From: Flavobacterium ginsenosidimutans
GTDB lineage: Bacteria > Bacteroidota > Bacteroidia > Flavobacteriales > Flavobacteriaceae
Assembly (NCBI RefSeq): GCF_003254625.1
Contig: NZ_QJRJ01000081.1
Span: 1 to 64,000 of the forward strand
Length of the DNA stretch: 64,000 nucleotides
Reading direction: 5' to 3'
Part shown: in pieces, positions 17,682 to 26,371 of the stretch
Position numbering within the stretch: the first letter of the stretch is position 1
How the letters are laid out: the number at the start of each line of letters is the position of its first letter
Made by a program: the position numbers and the translations under genes
Notes under the pieces: generated by a model
Database searches by the model: none
Told to the model about the DNA's origin: nothing
What the model saw: only the letters and a program-made list of their open reading frames with translations

Positions 17682-18233
17682 TTATTTATAAAGCCATTTT
17701 TTGATCAGTTTGGTATAATTGGGCATTACAACAAATACCATTAAAAAGACTATGATGCCCGAAATTATTAATCCATCAAAATAATGATTTGACGGTACTT
17801 TCAAAAATCTCAAAAAGGGGAGTGCCAATAAAGGAATTAAAAGAGACAATGGATAAATAGCAGACCATGTTACAAGAAATTGTTTCCAGCGAACAGGAAC
17901 TTTGTTTCCTTCGTTTTCTGCATTAAAAAGAAAATCCAAACCTGATTTTATCTGGTAGTTGTCATTTTTTCTGAATAATGGATTTGCTTTTTTAATGAGC
18001 ATTTTGCGGTCTTCCGATTCCATCCAGTATTTAAGGTTTTCAATAGTGTCAAATCGGATAATAACTGTGTAAACAAACGTCAAATGCGGAATTGGCCGTA
18101 CGATCTGCAAATCGATAAAACCATTGGAGTGTTTGGTAATGGGAACAATTTCATCCAGCCATTTTTCATATTCCTGTTCTTTTCCATCCAAAATATGGTG
18201 CGTAATAACAACAGATGCGCCTTGATTTTCCAT
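17682..18233 (-). CDS. Antibiotic-biosynthesis-monooxygenase-like membrane protein
   Basis: 183 residues. The N-terminal part (about 7-95) fits the ABM dimeric alpha-beta barrel: VVITHHILDGKEQEYEKWLDEI, GFIDLQIVRP and VIIRFDTIENLKYWMESEDR. The C-terminal half contains two hydrophobic segments, FLVTWSAIYPLSLLIPLLAL and FDGLIISGIIVFLMVFVVM, ending in KKWLYK. The ABM domain with a membrane hairpin is a known combination in uncharacterised proteins; substrate and activity are unknown. It is the last gene before a strong terminator and follows the quinone-oxidoreductase gene by 45 bp. Confidence 0.78.
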   Translation of the reverse strand: MENQGASVVITHHILDGKEQEYEKWLDEIVPITKHSNGFIDLQIVRPIPHLTFVYTVIIRFDTIENLKYWMESEDRKMLIKKANPLFRKNDNYQIKSGLDFLFNAENEGNKVPVRWKQFLVTWSAIYPLSLLIPLLALPFLRFLKVPSNHYFDGLIISGIIVFLMVFVVMPNYTKLIKKWLYK

Positions 18234-18278
18234 ATTACTATTTATTTTTGGTTGAGGTTTAAGGTTTATTCGGACTAA

Positions 18279-19247
18279 TTATCGAACTAAAATAATTTTG
18301 CCCGTATGAGTGCCATCTTCTAACAATCGATGTGCATCAGGAGCTTCGGTGAAAGGAAAGGTTTTAAAAATAATCGGTTTGAATTGTTTTGACTCGATTA
18401 ATGGCCAAACGTTTTTCTGCACTTCTTTGGCTAGCTGTTTTTTAAAATCATAGTCTCGGCTTCTTAAGGTACTTCCAGTAATTGTTAAACGTTTTATCAT
18501 TACTTTCCAAATGTCAAGATCTACATGGCTGCCGCTTACCGCATTAATATGAACTAATCTGCCTTCGGGTTTTAGGATATTTACATTTTTACTCAAGTAA
18601 TTACCGCCAATCATATCTAAGATGACATCGACTCCTTCTTCCTGCAAAACGGTTTCGAAATCTTGGGTTTTGTAATTGATATAAGATGCAGCGCCAAGAT
18701 CGAGACATTTTTGGCCTTTTTCATCAGATCCTACTGTTACAATTACGCGAATGCCTAGAGAATGAGCAATTTGAATTCCTGTAATGCCAATGCCACTGTT
18801 ACCGCCGTGAATCAAAAGAGTTTCTTCAGGTTTTAAGTTTCCTCTCTGAAAAACATTTGACCACACTGTAAAAACTGTCTCAGGCAAACTTGCTGCTTCA
18901 GCAAAAGTCAGTCCAGCTGGAATTGGCAGACATTGACCTTCCCGAACGCTTACATATTCTGCATAACCACTGCCAGCGAGAATAGCACAGACTTGATCAC
19001 CGATTTTTAAATCGGTAACATCTGGTCCGCATTCGACTACAATTCCAGAAACTTCCAAACCTGGAATTTCAGATGAAACTCCAGCTGGTGCAGGATAATT
19101 GCCTTCACGCTGGAAGATGTCAGAGCGGTTTAAACCTGCTGCTTTAACTTCTATTAACACTTTGTCTCCACTTACTTCTGGAGTTGGATATTCCTGCAGT
19201 TTCAGTACATCTGGAGCTCCAAATTGAGTTATAACTATTGCTTTCAT
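18279..19247 (-). CDS. NAD(P)H quinone oxidoreductase, zinc-independent MDR family
   Basis: 322 residues, the size of the QOR/PIG3 group of medium-chain dehydrogenases. It begins MKAIVITQFGAPDVLKLQEYP, has the GroES-like domain with GLNRSDIFQREGNYP, and a Rossmann domain with LLIHGGNSGIGITGIQIAHSLG binding NADPH. Zinc-binding cysteines are absent. These enzymes reduce quinones or alpha,beta-unsaturated carbonyls. The lipocalin-like gene upstream ends 11 bp before this start, so they are co-transcribed. Two further MDR paralogues of this broad type lie at 25292 and 39991. Confidence 0.9.
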   Translation of the reverse strand: MKAIVITQFGAPDVLKLQEYPTPEVSGDKVLIEVKAAGLNRSDIFQREGNYPAPAGVSSEIPGLEVSGIVVECGPDVTDLKIGDQVCAILAGSGYAEYVSVREGQCLPIPAGLTFAEAASLPETVFTVWSNVFQRGNLKPEETLLIHGGNSGIGITGIQIAHSLGIRVIVTVGSDEKGQKCLDLGAASYINYKTQDFETVLQEEGVDVILDMIGGNYLSKNVNILKPEGRLVHINAVSGSHVDLDIWKVMIKRLTITGSTLRSRDYDFKKQLAKEVQKNVWPLIESKQFKPIIFKTFPFTEAPDAHRLLEDGTHTGKIILVR

Positions 19248-19258
19248 GTAGTTTTTAA

Positions 19259-19690
19259 TTAGTGGTTTTTATTGGTTTGTTCCATTCTTTTCCAAGTAAG
19301 TTTATGAATGACCCAACGTGAATTGCTTATAAATGGTTTCTCTGTTTCTAAATGAAGCAATCCATCTTTAAAAAGAACTTTTCTGTTTTGTGTCTCATTT
19401 CTCCAATTTTCAAAAAGTGAAACAGACATGGTATGGCTGACTATTTGTTTTTCATCATCAGTTTTGAAGGGACCAGAATAGGCAAGATAAGGAGGACTGT
19501 CTTTTGTATCAGAATGTTCAAAATCAGTATTCATTATTTGTGCCGACATATAGCCGTCGCTGTTATAAATAATAATGCCTTTTGGTTTGGTTCCCATCGG
19601 ATTTGTAATTTTTCCGTCCCCTAAAGGTACTTCAATCAATTCAACTAATGTCCAAGAACCGATTAGTATTTCAAACAAATTATTTTTCAT
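19259..19690 (-). CDS. Lipocalin-like domain protein
   Basis: 143 residues from the internal ATG at 19690; the longer frame to 19717 adds nine hydrophobic residues not typical of the family. LIGSWTLVELIEVPLGDGKITNPMG and PKGIIIYNSDGYMSAQIM are characteristic of the Lipocalin_5 family, small beta-barrels of about 140 residues. No signal peptide, so cytoplasmic. Ligand unknown. It lies between a SRPBCC-like gene (50 bp upstream) and the quinone oxidoreductase (11 bp downstream) on the minus strand. Similar lipocalin-like proteins are often found beside small oxidoreductases and AraC regulators. Confidence 0.82.
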   Translation of the reverse strand: MKNNLFEILIGSWTLVELIEVPLGDGKITNPMGTKPKGIIIYNSDGYMSAQIMNTDFEHSDTKDSPPYLAYSGPFKTDDEKQIVSHTMSVSLFENWRNETQNRKVLFKDGLLHLETEKPFISNSRWVIHKLTWKRMEQTNKNH

Positions 19691-19740
19691 AATACTCAAA
19701 ATAATAAGAGCGCACATTGGTGCGCTCGATTTCTATACTA

Positions 19741-20298
19741 TTAAAAAGGCTGATTGTATTTGCCAGTTAATGCTTTGTTTTCTATGCTTTTAGCAAAGTT
19801 AGGAGTTTCTTCATGATTGTGTGCATCAGAAGCAGCTTGTCTTGAAGCAGCAGCGCCAGCTAGATCTACTCCATGTTCTTTTAAGTATTCAAACATTTCT
19901 GGTGTTGCAGTTGCATGAATCTCGTTGGTGTAAAGGCAAGTATTTTCATCAATTTTGGTTACTTTAAGTTCCCATAAAACCTGAACTTTAGTGCGTCCGT
20001 TTTTAGTAATAGAATCTGAGATAGACAACATACGGCAATAATCTGGACGATGAACCGTTGCCACATAATGCTGCACCATTAAAGCATCGCCAATTGTTTC
20101 TACATTAATAGACATGGGTTCGCCCTCGTATGTGCTGGTAATTCCTGCACCAATATGCTGAGTTGAGCAACGTTGGTATTCTGCATCCGGAAGGTTTAAA
20201 AGCCAGTCTGCAATATTTACTTTTTCAATAGGAGCATTAATAACTGCAGTTACTGCTGAATGTGATAATGCGTTTTCTTTGGTTTGGATGATTTCCAT
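19741..20298 (-). CDS. Conserved hypothetical, possibly SRPBCC-like
   Basis: 185 residues, no signal peptide. The pattern VTAVINAPIEKVNIADWLLNLPDAEYQRC, then VETIGDALMVQHYVATVHRPDYCRMLSISD and VQVLWELKVTKIDENTCLYTNEIHATATPEMFEYLK resembles a START/SRPBCC helix-grip fold with an alternating beta sheet, but I do not recognise a named family. It would bind a hydrophobic ligand if the fold call is right. It is the first gene of the 20.3-17.7 kb minus-strand run. A GGCAAAA-N5-CGTT element lies 79 bp upstream of the start. Confidence 0.65.
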   Translation of the reverse strand: MEIIQTKENALSHSAVTAVINAPIEKVNIADWLLNLPDAEYQRCSTQHIGAGITSTYEGEPMSINVETIGDALMVQHYVATVHRPDYCRMLSISDSITKNGRTKVQVLWELKVTKIDENTCLYTNEIHATATPEMFEYLKEHGVDLAGAAASRQAASDAHNHEETPNFAKSIENKALTGKYNQPF

Positions 20299-20376
20299 GA
20301 TTTCTTGGTTTTAAATGTTTAACTGAAGTAAATTTACTGCCTTACATTTGTGTAGCATTCCACTATTCATCGAATG

Positions 20377-20392
20377 GGCAAAAACACTCGTT
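20377..20392 (-). promoter_or_regulatory. Shared element GGCAAAA-N5-CGTT upstream of SRPBCC-like gene
   Basis: GGCAAAAACACTCGTT, preceded by AATG as at 17531. Compare the copies at 17535 and 24323. Confidence 0.45.
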
Positions 20393-20451
20393 TAAATAGC
20401 GAAATCAATCGTTTGTTGTTATCATAGATCTGTATTTAATACGTTTCCCGA

Positions 20452-20536
20452 GGTTGAAACCACTGGCTATGTTTTAAAATTGGAACGAAAAATCATCTCA
20501 ATATGGGTAAACATAGCCAGTGGTTTCAACCACTGG
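20452..20536. repeat. REP-like inverted repeat
   Basis: A perfect 23-bp inverted repeat (20452-20474 and 20509-20531, core CCACTGGCTATG) is separated by 34 bp. The right arm also folds on itself: CCAGTGGT-TTCA-ACCACTGG (20517-20536). This nested form is typical of REP/BIME elements mobilised by RAYT transposases; no RAYT is in the window. Confidence 0.7.
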
Positions 20537-20627
20537 GACACAACGATAATTACGCCTGCAATCATTAATGTATGATTATTTAAATGGGCATTTTATACAG
20601 CTATATTTTAAAATGAAAAAAAACAAA

Positions 20628-20654
20628 AAAGACCGCCTTTTACAGACAGTCTTT
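20628..20654 (-). terminator. Terminator of hybrid kinase operon
   Basis: On the minus strand AAAGACTG pairs with CGGTCTTT around an 11-nt loop, followed by a long T-rich run. It lies 65 bp after the hybrid kinase stop. Confidence 0.65.
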
Positions 20655-20719
20655 CAATTGAATAATATATAGTAAGATGGTTTTTCTTGAATTTAAAACG
20701 AGCTGTTGTCTTATTTATT

Positions 20720-22927
20720 TTATAGTGATTCTAAAAATGTTTTAGCTTCTAAGAGCGAAAAGTTCAGAATCTTTTCGATATCATTTAAAATTTGCTGTAA
20801 AGTTGCATTTTGTTCTGTAGCCAATTCAAGAATATCAAGTTTTTCTTCTAAAAGAGGCAATAGTCCCATTATAGCAGCACTTGATTGTAAGTCATGTGCT
20901 CTAAGTTTCACCATTTTAAAATCTTGATTTTGATAAGCCGTCATAAGCTGTTCCAAATGTAGTGGCACATTGTCAATAAACTGTTTGGTGACAGTTTGTT
21001 CAAACGCTTTATTGCCAGCGCTTACAGATTGCATATACGAAAGATCAATATGTTGAAAAACAGGATTAGATTGTATAACGTTTGTTTCTTCGGAATTTGA
21101 TTCTTTCAGTCCAAAAGCAGCAATCAGTTTAAAAAGTTCTTCCTCTTTTATAGGTTTTGAAATGTATTCGTTCATTCCTCGGCTCAAACATCTTTCTCTT
21201 TCGCCAGGCAGGGCATGTGCTGTCATGGCAATTATGGGAATATCCAGTTTTAAGATTTCTCTAATTTGCTGCACAGCAGTATATCCATCCATTTGAGGCA
21301 TCTGTAAATCCATTAATACAAGATCACAATCTTTTTTGCTTAAATATTCTACTGCTTCCAAACCGTTAGAAGCCATTTCAAAATCAACATTCCATTGAGA
21401 AAGCAAATGTTTCATTAAACTTTGATTGATCGCGTTGTCATCTACAACTAAAACTCTCAAAGCGGTATTTGAGATATCTTTAAAGTGGTTAATATTGGCA
21501 ATAGGTTTAGAATTGAGCTGTTCTTTAGCAATATCATACGGAATATAAAAGCTAAAGGTTGTTCCTTTTCCTTGTTCACTTTTTACTTCAATATCACCGT
21601 TTTGCAATAAAATCAGTTTTTTTACTATTGATAATCCTAGGCCAGTCCCACCGTAATTTCGAGTGGTAGAGTCTTCACCTTGATTGAATCTTTCAAAGAC
21701 TTCATTTAGTTTTTCTTTATCAATTCCAATTCCCGTGTCCGTAATTTTAAAGCCTACAATGACCTTGTCTTCATGTTGTAGTTTGTTATAGACCTCAATG
21801 CTTACAGATCCCTGATGGGTAAATTTTATGGCATTTCCAATGAGGTTTACCAATATTTGAGTTAATCTCGTGGCATCACCAATTAAAGTATCAGGGATCG
21901 AAGTATCGACTTTACTGGAGATGGTTAATTTTTTTTCTTTTACACGTTCTGAAAAAAGTGTTTCAACTGAATCCAATAGTCCGTTAATGCTGAATATTCC
22001 TGGCGTAATACGCATCATTCCAGCCTCAATTTTAGATAAATCGAGTATATCATTAATAATGGTCATTAAATTTTCGCCCGAACGCTGAATAGAATTTACA
22101 AATTCTGCGGAAGTTTCATCCAAAGGCCTTTTTTGTAATAAATTGGTGAAACCTAAAATACCACTAAGCGGCGTTCTGATTTCATGACTCATATTAGCCA
22201 GAAAATTTTCTTTGGTCTGAGCGGCGATCGATGCTTTTTTTTCTGCAATATCCAATTCTTTAATCAGAAAATGTTGTCTTCTAAATTGGCGCATAATATG
22301 ATACCCTATAACGGCACCACTCAAAACTAGTAAAACTAATAAGGAGATGTCGTAAAGTTTTGCTCTTTGACCCATTTCCACACTTAGATTTCGCAACTCT
22401 ACCATGCGCAATTGACGCTTATGGTAAATCTTTGCTGTAATATCGGTAATCTCATTAGAAATTATTCTGGCTCTAGGATTAGCAATCGAGCTATCATCAT
22501 CCATATTTCCTAAAGAATCAAAACGATGCAGGAGTTTTCCTTTTGTGACCATTTTATCCTGAGCCAAAACTCCGAGTCTTTGTATTAACTTTTCCTCTTC
22601 AGGATCGGCATTATCCACAGAAAGGGAATCGAGAAAATTTCTAATCTGCCTGATCTTTTGATCGATTCCTTCTAAATGTGTAGTGTCATTAGTAGCGATC
22701 GAAGCTCGAATTCTGCTTTCGACACCCAAAATATCGCGGTCAATTTCTCTTAAATGATTGCTGGAACGCAATTCGTTTAAAAGGGTATTATTATTTCGTA
22801 TGAGTTCTTTAGTATTTTGAGCCGAATTAATTTGTACAGCAATCAATAATATACTGCATAAAATAAAACTGCTAATTATAAAATAACTAAAGCGTTTGTT
22901 ACCCATTACGGTAGACGTATTTATCAT
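20720..22927 (-). CDS. Hybrid sensor histidine kinase with REC and Hpt domains
   Basis: 735 residues. Two membrane segments (about 14-32 and 193-212) flank a helical periplasmic region resembling CHASE3. Then follow the HisKA box NFLANMSHEIRTPLSGILGF, an HATPase domain with NLIGNAIKFT, DTGIGID and GGTGLGLSIVKKL, and a receiver domain with VLVVDDNAINQ and phospho-acceptor D in LVLMDLQMPQMDG. The C-terminal Hpt domain has LRAHDLQSSAAIMG, whose His is the likely phospho-acceptor. The chain His-Asp-His makes it a complete phosphorelay lacking only a final regulator; the LytTR regulator encoded 84 bp upstream is the obvious candidate. Signal unknown. Confidence 0.9.
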   Translation of the reverse strand: MINTSTVMGNKRFSYFIISSFILCSILLIAVQINSAQNTKELIRNNNTLLNELRSSNHLREIDRDILGVESRIRASIATNDTTHLEGIDQKIRQIRNFLDSLSVDNADPEEEKLIQRLGVLAQDKMVTKGKLLHRFDSLGNMDDDSSIANPRARIISNEITDITAKIYHKRQLRMVELRNLSVEMGQRAKLYDISLLVLLVLSGAVIGYHIMRQFRRQHFLIKELDIAEKKASIAAQTKENFLANMSHEIRTPLSGILGFTNLLQKRPLDETSAEFVNSIQRSGENLMTIINDILDLSKIEAGMMRITPGIFSINGLLDSVETLFSERVKEKKLTISSKVDTSIPDTLIGDATRLTQILVNLIGNAIKFTHQGSVSIEVYNKLQHEDKVIVGFKITDTGIGIDKEKLNEVFERFNQGEDSTTRNYGGTGLGLSIVKKLILLQNGDIEVKSEQGKGTTFSFYIPYDIAKEQLNSKPIANINHFKDISNTALRVLVVDDNAINQSLMKHLLSQWNVDFEMASNGLEAVEYLSKKDCDLVLMDLQMPQMDGYTAVQQIREILKLDIPIIAMTAHALPGERERCLSRGMNEYISKPIKEEELFKLIAAFGLKESNSEETNVIQSNPVFQHIDLSYMQSVSAGNKAFEQTVTKQFIDNVPLHLEQLMTAYQNQDFKMVKLRAHDLQSSAAIMGLLPLLEEKLDILELATEQNATLQQILNDIEKILNFSLLEAKTFLESL

Positions 22928-23011
22928 ATAAATAAGTGTAAATGAAATTGTATGATCTTAATTCAATAAGATAGCATTCTAGTTTACGCAGCAGAAAAAA
23001 TAAAATGACAT

Positions 23012-23707
23012 TTAGAAAACATTCATCCTAGTGTTAAGTGCTTTTCTGTAAGCATCTGCAACAGGAATAAATTTTTTGTTAATCATAATACCTCCGTCTT
23101 GTAAAGTGTCAATTTTACCAATAGAAACAATATAAGAACGATGTACTCTAATGAAATCATCTTTTGGCAGACGTTCTTCGGCAGTTTTCATTTTGCCGTG
23201 AATGGCAAACATTTTTTCTTTGGTGTAAAACTTTACATAATCTCCCATTGCTTCAGCATAAAAAATATCATCTAGTTTTAGTCGTCTGGTAATATTAGAA
23301 TCTCTAACGAATAAAAATTCTTCTTTACCAAATTGTATATTCTCTTTTCTGCTTTCAATGATAGATTGTGCTTTACTCACTGCCTGTAAAAATCGAGCAG
23401 GAGTAACTGGTTTTAGAATATAATCTGCGATATTCAATTCAAATGCCTCCAGCGCATATTCTTTTTTAGAAGAAGTGAAAATGATGATGATATCTTTGCC
23501 TGAAAGGTTTTTAGTCAATTCAATTCCCGTCATCTCAGGCATTTCGATATCCAAAAAAATCAAATCTACCTGATTTTCCTGTAAATGATGATAGGCTTCA
23601 ATAGCATTCGAATATTCATTTACAACAGTAAGATTCGGAATTTGTTTTGCCAAATGAGATAAAGTAGTTCTTGCAATATCATTGTCATCAACAATTAACG
23701 CTTTCAT
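23012..23707 (-). CDS. LytTR-family response regulator
   Basis: 231 residues. The receiver domain has ALIVDDNDIAR, phospho-acceptor D in LIFLDIEMPEMTG, and K in YILKPVTPARF. The C-terminal part is a LytTR DNA-binding domain with LDDIFYAEAMGDYVKFYT, FIRVHRSYIVSIGKID and FIPVADAYRKAL. LytTR regulators are usually paired with LytS-type kinases in Bacteroidota; here the downstream gene (84 bp) is instead a hybrid HisKA kinase with an Hpt domain. A TATATTTG -7 box lies 22 bp upstream of the start codon. Confidence 0.9.
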   Translation of the reverse strand: MKALIVDDNDIARTTLSHLAKQIPNLTVVNEYSNAIEAYHHLQENQVDLIFLDIEMPEMTGIELTKNLSGKDIIIIFTSSKKEYALEAFELNIADYILKPVTPARFLQAVSKAQSIIESRKENIQFGKEEFLFVRDSNITRRLKLDDIFYAEAMGDYVKFYTKEKMFAIHGKMKTAEERLPKDDFIRVHRSYIVSIGKIDTLQDGGIMINKKFIPVADAYRKALNTRMNVF

Positions 23708-23729
23708 GGTATTTGGTTTTTGGTTTAGA

Positions 23730-23737
23730 CAAATATA
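23730..23737 (-). promoter_or_regulatory. TAnnTTTG -7 box for LytTR regulator
   Basis: Minus-strand TATATTTG, 22 bp before the ATG at 23707. Confidence 0.5.
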
Positions 23738-23753
23738 CTTATTCCTTGTTATT

Positions 23754-24227
23754 TTATCTAAAGTAAGAGCGTATCATCCATGCCATTTCTTCATGAATTT
23801 CTATTAAACCAGTAATAAAATCGCTTGAACCATAATCTTTGTAATCATCGGCAAAAGGAGTAATGTTGCCACGAATAAATTCAATGATGCTTTCATGGTC
23901 TTGCAAAAGATCTTTCATAAATCCTAAACCATCGTTTGTTCTTTCACTGTATTCTGTAAGATGCGTCAATTCAAGATAGGACTTTAAGGTTGCTGGTGCA
24001 TAGTGGCCAATTTTACGCATACGTTCTGCAACGCTGTCAATGATTTCATCCAACTGTTTGTATTGATTTTCGAAGAAAATGTGATTGGCATGAAAATTAT
24101 CGCCTGTAACATTCCAGTGTGCATTTCTGGTTTTAGTATAAAGTACAAATTCGTCTGCGAGCAGTTTTGCTAATTCATTAGAAACAGCGTCAGTATTTTT
24201 TTCTGTAAGGCCAATGGTTGCTTTCAT
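23754..24227 (-). CDS. dps: Dps/ferritin-like DNA-protection protein
   Basis: 157 residues, the normal Dps length. RNAHWNVTGDNFHANHIFFENQY and LDEIIDSVAERMRKIG supply the inter-subunit ferroxidase ligands: H37, H49, E53, D64 and E68, with the spacing known for Dps. These proteins form dodecamers that oxidise Fe(II) with H2O2, store iron and protect DNA during starvation or oxidative stress. The gene stands alone on the minus strand, divergent from rpiA. A copy of the GGCAAAA-N5-CGTT element lies 96 bp upstream, which may link it to the oxdC promoter. Confidence 0.93.
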   Translation of the reverse strand: MKATIGLTEKNTDAVSNELAKLLADEFVLYTKTRNAHWNVTGDNFHANHIFFENQYKQLDEIIDSVAERMRKIGHYAPATLKSYLELTHLTEYSERTNDGLGFMKDLLQDHESIIEFIRGNITPFADDYKDYGSSDFITGLIEIHEEMAWMIRSYFR

Positions 24228-24322
24228 AATTTCAAGTTTTTAAGTTATAAGCAGTAATGCTTTGTTTTCTTATGTAAAGGTCTTTAGAAAACTTCTTTAA
24301 AAGGTATGATTTTAGGTAAACA

Positions 24323-24338
24323 GGCAAAATGAATCGTT
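24323..24338 (-). promoter_or_regulatory. Shared element GGCAAAA-N5-CGTT upstream of dps
   Basis: GGCAAAATGAATCGTT differs at one base from the copy before oxdC at 17535 and is at nearly the same distance from the start codon (96 versus 98 bp). Confidence 0.5.
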
Positions 24339-24362
24339 GAAATGGAGAAGGTGTCCTTTTAA

Positions 24363-24386
24363 GTAGTTTTTAGCTTAAAAAACTAC
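24363..24386. repeat. Hairpin between divergent dps and rpiA
   Basis: GTAGTTTTT (24363-24371) and AAAAACTAC (24378-24386) form a 9-bp stem with a 6-nt loop, followed by a T-run on the plus strand. It looks like a terminator but lies between divergent genes, so it may instead be an operator or a relic. Confidence 0.4.
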
Positions 24387-24461
24387 AGTGTTTTTTAATG
24401 ACAAATAAAAAACATAAATTAATATTAGTGTATTGGATAAGAACAGCATTTATTAAAAAAA

Positions 24462-24469
24462 TAAATTTG
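24462..24469 (+). promoter_or_regulatory. TAnnTTTG -7 box for rpiA
   Basis: TAAATTTG lies 51 bp before the ATG at 24521. Confidence 0.45.
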
Positions 24470-24520
24470 TAATAGAATTTACTACTACTTTTAATTGAAG
24501 ATTCACAAATTTAATAAACC

Positions 24521-25192
24521 ATGAATTTAGAACAAGAAAAAGAGCTAGCGGCAAAAGAAGCGGTTAAATTACTAAGAGATAATATGATTGTGGGATTAGG
24601 TACAGGTTCAAGCTCTGTTTATGCAATAAGAGAAATTGCAAAACTTGTCAGCAATGGCCTAAAAATAAAAGCGGTACCAACTTCTAATAAAACTAAAGAA
24701 CTTGCTGAGGCTTTAAATATTCCTTTGATTGATATTAATTTGATAAATTCAATAGATATCACAATTGATGGAGCAGATGAATTTACCTCTGACTTAATTT
24801 TAATCAAAGGCGGTGGGGGTGCATTGCTTAGAGAAAAAATTGTAGCCTCATTAACAAAACAAGAAATTATAATTGCGGATTCATCAAAAGAAGTAAAACA
24901 AATAGGGAAATTCAAAGTCCCAATTGAAGTAATTCCATTTGCTTCAAATTATATTTTAAGTCAAATTAAAATATTAAATGGTATTGGAAAAATTAGAATG
25001 ACAGGAGATAAATCATTTAAAACAGATCAGGACAACTATATTATAGATGCTGATTTTGGCCTCATTTCCAATCCTGTTTCTTTATCTAAAAAGTTAAATG
25101 ATATTAATGGAATTGTTGGACATGGAATATTTATCGGTCTGACAAGTAAAGTTATAATGGGAAAAGGAGATTCAACCGTAATTTTTGATTAA
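24521..25192 (+). CDS. rpiA: Ribose-5-phosphate isomerase A
   Basis: 223 residues, full length for RpiA. The phosphate-binding motif VGLGTGSSSVYAI, the catalytic TIDGADEF, LIKGGGGALLREKIVA and IIADSSKEV are all present, so the enzyme should interconvert ribose-5-phosphate and ribulose-5-phosphate in the pentose phosphate pathway. It is the only plus-strand gene between 9.5 and 33 kb and stands alone. Many Flavobacteria use RpiB as the housekeeping enzyme, so this may be an accessory copy; that depends on the rest of the genome. Confidence 0.93.
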   Translation: MNLEQEKELAAKEAVKLLRDNMIVGLGTGSSSVYAIREIAKLVSNGLKIKAVPTSNKTKELAEALNIPLIDINLINSIDITIDGADEFTSDLILIKGGGGALLREKIVASLTKQEIIIADSSKEVKQIGKFKVPIEVIPFASNYILSQIKILNGIGKIRMTGDKSFKTDQDNYIIDADFGLISNPVSLSKKLNDINGIVGHGIFIGLTSKVIMGKGDSTVIFD

Positions 25193-25291
25193 AGCTGCAT
25201 TAATTCAATTTAATAGTTTTTATGTGAGCTTCTTTTTTACAAAACCGCCTTAACGTTTCGTGGCAAAATTGAAGACAACTCCATAACACAA

Positions 25292-26293
25292 TTATTTTAC
25301 TTTTACCACAACCTTTCCTTTTGCATGTCCGCTTTCCAGATAATCAAAAGCATCATTGGTCAGCTCAAAAGGGAAAGTTTTATCTACAATTGGTTTAATT
25401 TCTTTTAATTCTAGTAAATTACCAATCAGTTCCAGTTGTTTACCGTTGGCCTTCATAAATAAAAATGAATAATTAATATTTAATTTTTTAGCTTTATTAC
25501 GGATTTTCAGACTGGTTAACCAAAGGATAAAACTTATTATTGATGATGCACCGATTGATTTTGCAAACTCTGGAGTTGGAGGTCCCGAAATTGAAATAAT
25601 ACTGCCTCCTGGTTTTAAAATTGTCAATGATTTTTCAAGTGTCTTAATATCCTGACTGTTAAGTACCACGTCATAATCTTTAAGAATAGTTTCAAAGTTA
25701 TCCTTTTTATAATCTATTATAATATCTGCTCCAAGTCTTTTCAGCATTTCAAAATTCTTTTCGCTGGCAGTTGTGGCTACAAATGCTCCAAAATATTTGG
25801 CCAGCTGAATCGCTATTGTGCCAACTCCTCCAGAACCGGCCTGAATGAAAACTTTTTGTCCCTTAGTTATATTTGCTCTTTCCACAAATGCCTGCCAGAC
25901 TGTTAAGGAGACAAGTGGAATAGACGCAGCTTCTTCCATTGAAATAGTATTGGGCTTTAGAGCAGCATCATTTTCATCGACTGCTATATATTCTGCAAGA
26001 GTGCCAATCCTCATATCTGAGACCCGTGCAAATATTTCATCTCCTGCTTTAAAACGAGTTACTTTTGCTCCTGTTTTTATTACAATTCCAGCCAGATCGT
26101 GCCCCAGAATAAAAGGTGTTTTGTATGGCAAAATTAATTTAAACTCACCGCTTTTCAATTTAGAATCGAGCTGATTAAGTCCTGCGGCATATACTTCAAC
26201 TAAAATATCATTTTCTTTTACAGAGGGCAAAGCTTCTTCAATTAGTTTCAGTTTCTCATTTTTTCCGTATTTATTTACTATAAAAGCTTTCAT
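25292..26293 (-). CDS. NADP-dependent MDR oxidoreductase
   Basis: 333 residues of the medium-chain dehydrogenase family. MKAFIVNKYGKNEKLKLIEEALP starts the GroES-like domain, with YAAGLNQLDSKLKSGEF and LGHDLAGIVIKTG; the Rossmann domain has VFIQAGSGGVGTIAIQLAKYFGA for NADPH and LGADIIIDYKKDNF. Zinc ligands are missing. Likely reduces quinones or enones; actual substrate unknown. A near-perfect 13-bp dyad (26372-26407, TTTGTACAAATTG type) lies 79 bp upstream of the start and may be an operator. Paralogous to the proteins at 18279 and 39991. Confidence 0.88.
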   Translation of the reverse strand: MKAFIVNKYGKNEKLKLIEEALPSVKENDILVEVYAAGLNQLDSKLKSGEFKLILPYKTPFILGHDLAGIVIKTGAKVTRFKAGDEIFARVSDMRIGTLAEYIAVDENDAALKPNTISMEEAASIPLVSLTVWQAFVERANITKGQKVFIQAGSGGVGTIAIQLAKYFGAFVATTASEKNFEMLKRLGADIIIDYKKDNFETILKDYDVVLNSQDIKTLEKSLTILKPGGSIISISGPPTPEFAKSIGASSIISFILWLTSLKIRNKAKKLNINYSFLFMKANGKQLELIGNLLELKEIKPIVDKTFPFELTNDAFDYLESGHAKGKVVVKVK

Positions 26294-26371
26294 GAGGTAC
26301 GTATTTATTATAATATAAATTTAAGTTTTTTTTGCTTCTAATTACTTTAAGCAGTTTATGCCTGTATAAAT

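Larger units (their letters stand above)
20299..20719. other. Gene-free stretch with REP-like palindrome
   Basis: 421 bp. It holds the GGCAAAA-N5-CGTT element (20377-20392) for the gene at 19741, a large REP-like inverted repeat (20452-20536) and a terminator (20628-20654) for the hybrid kinase. No gene was seen. Confidence 0.6.
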
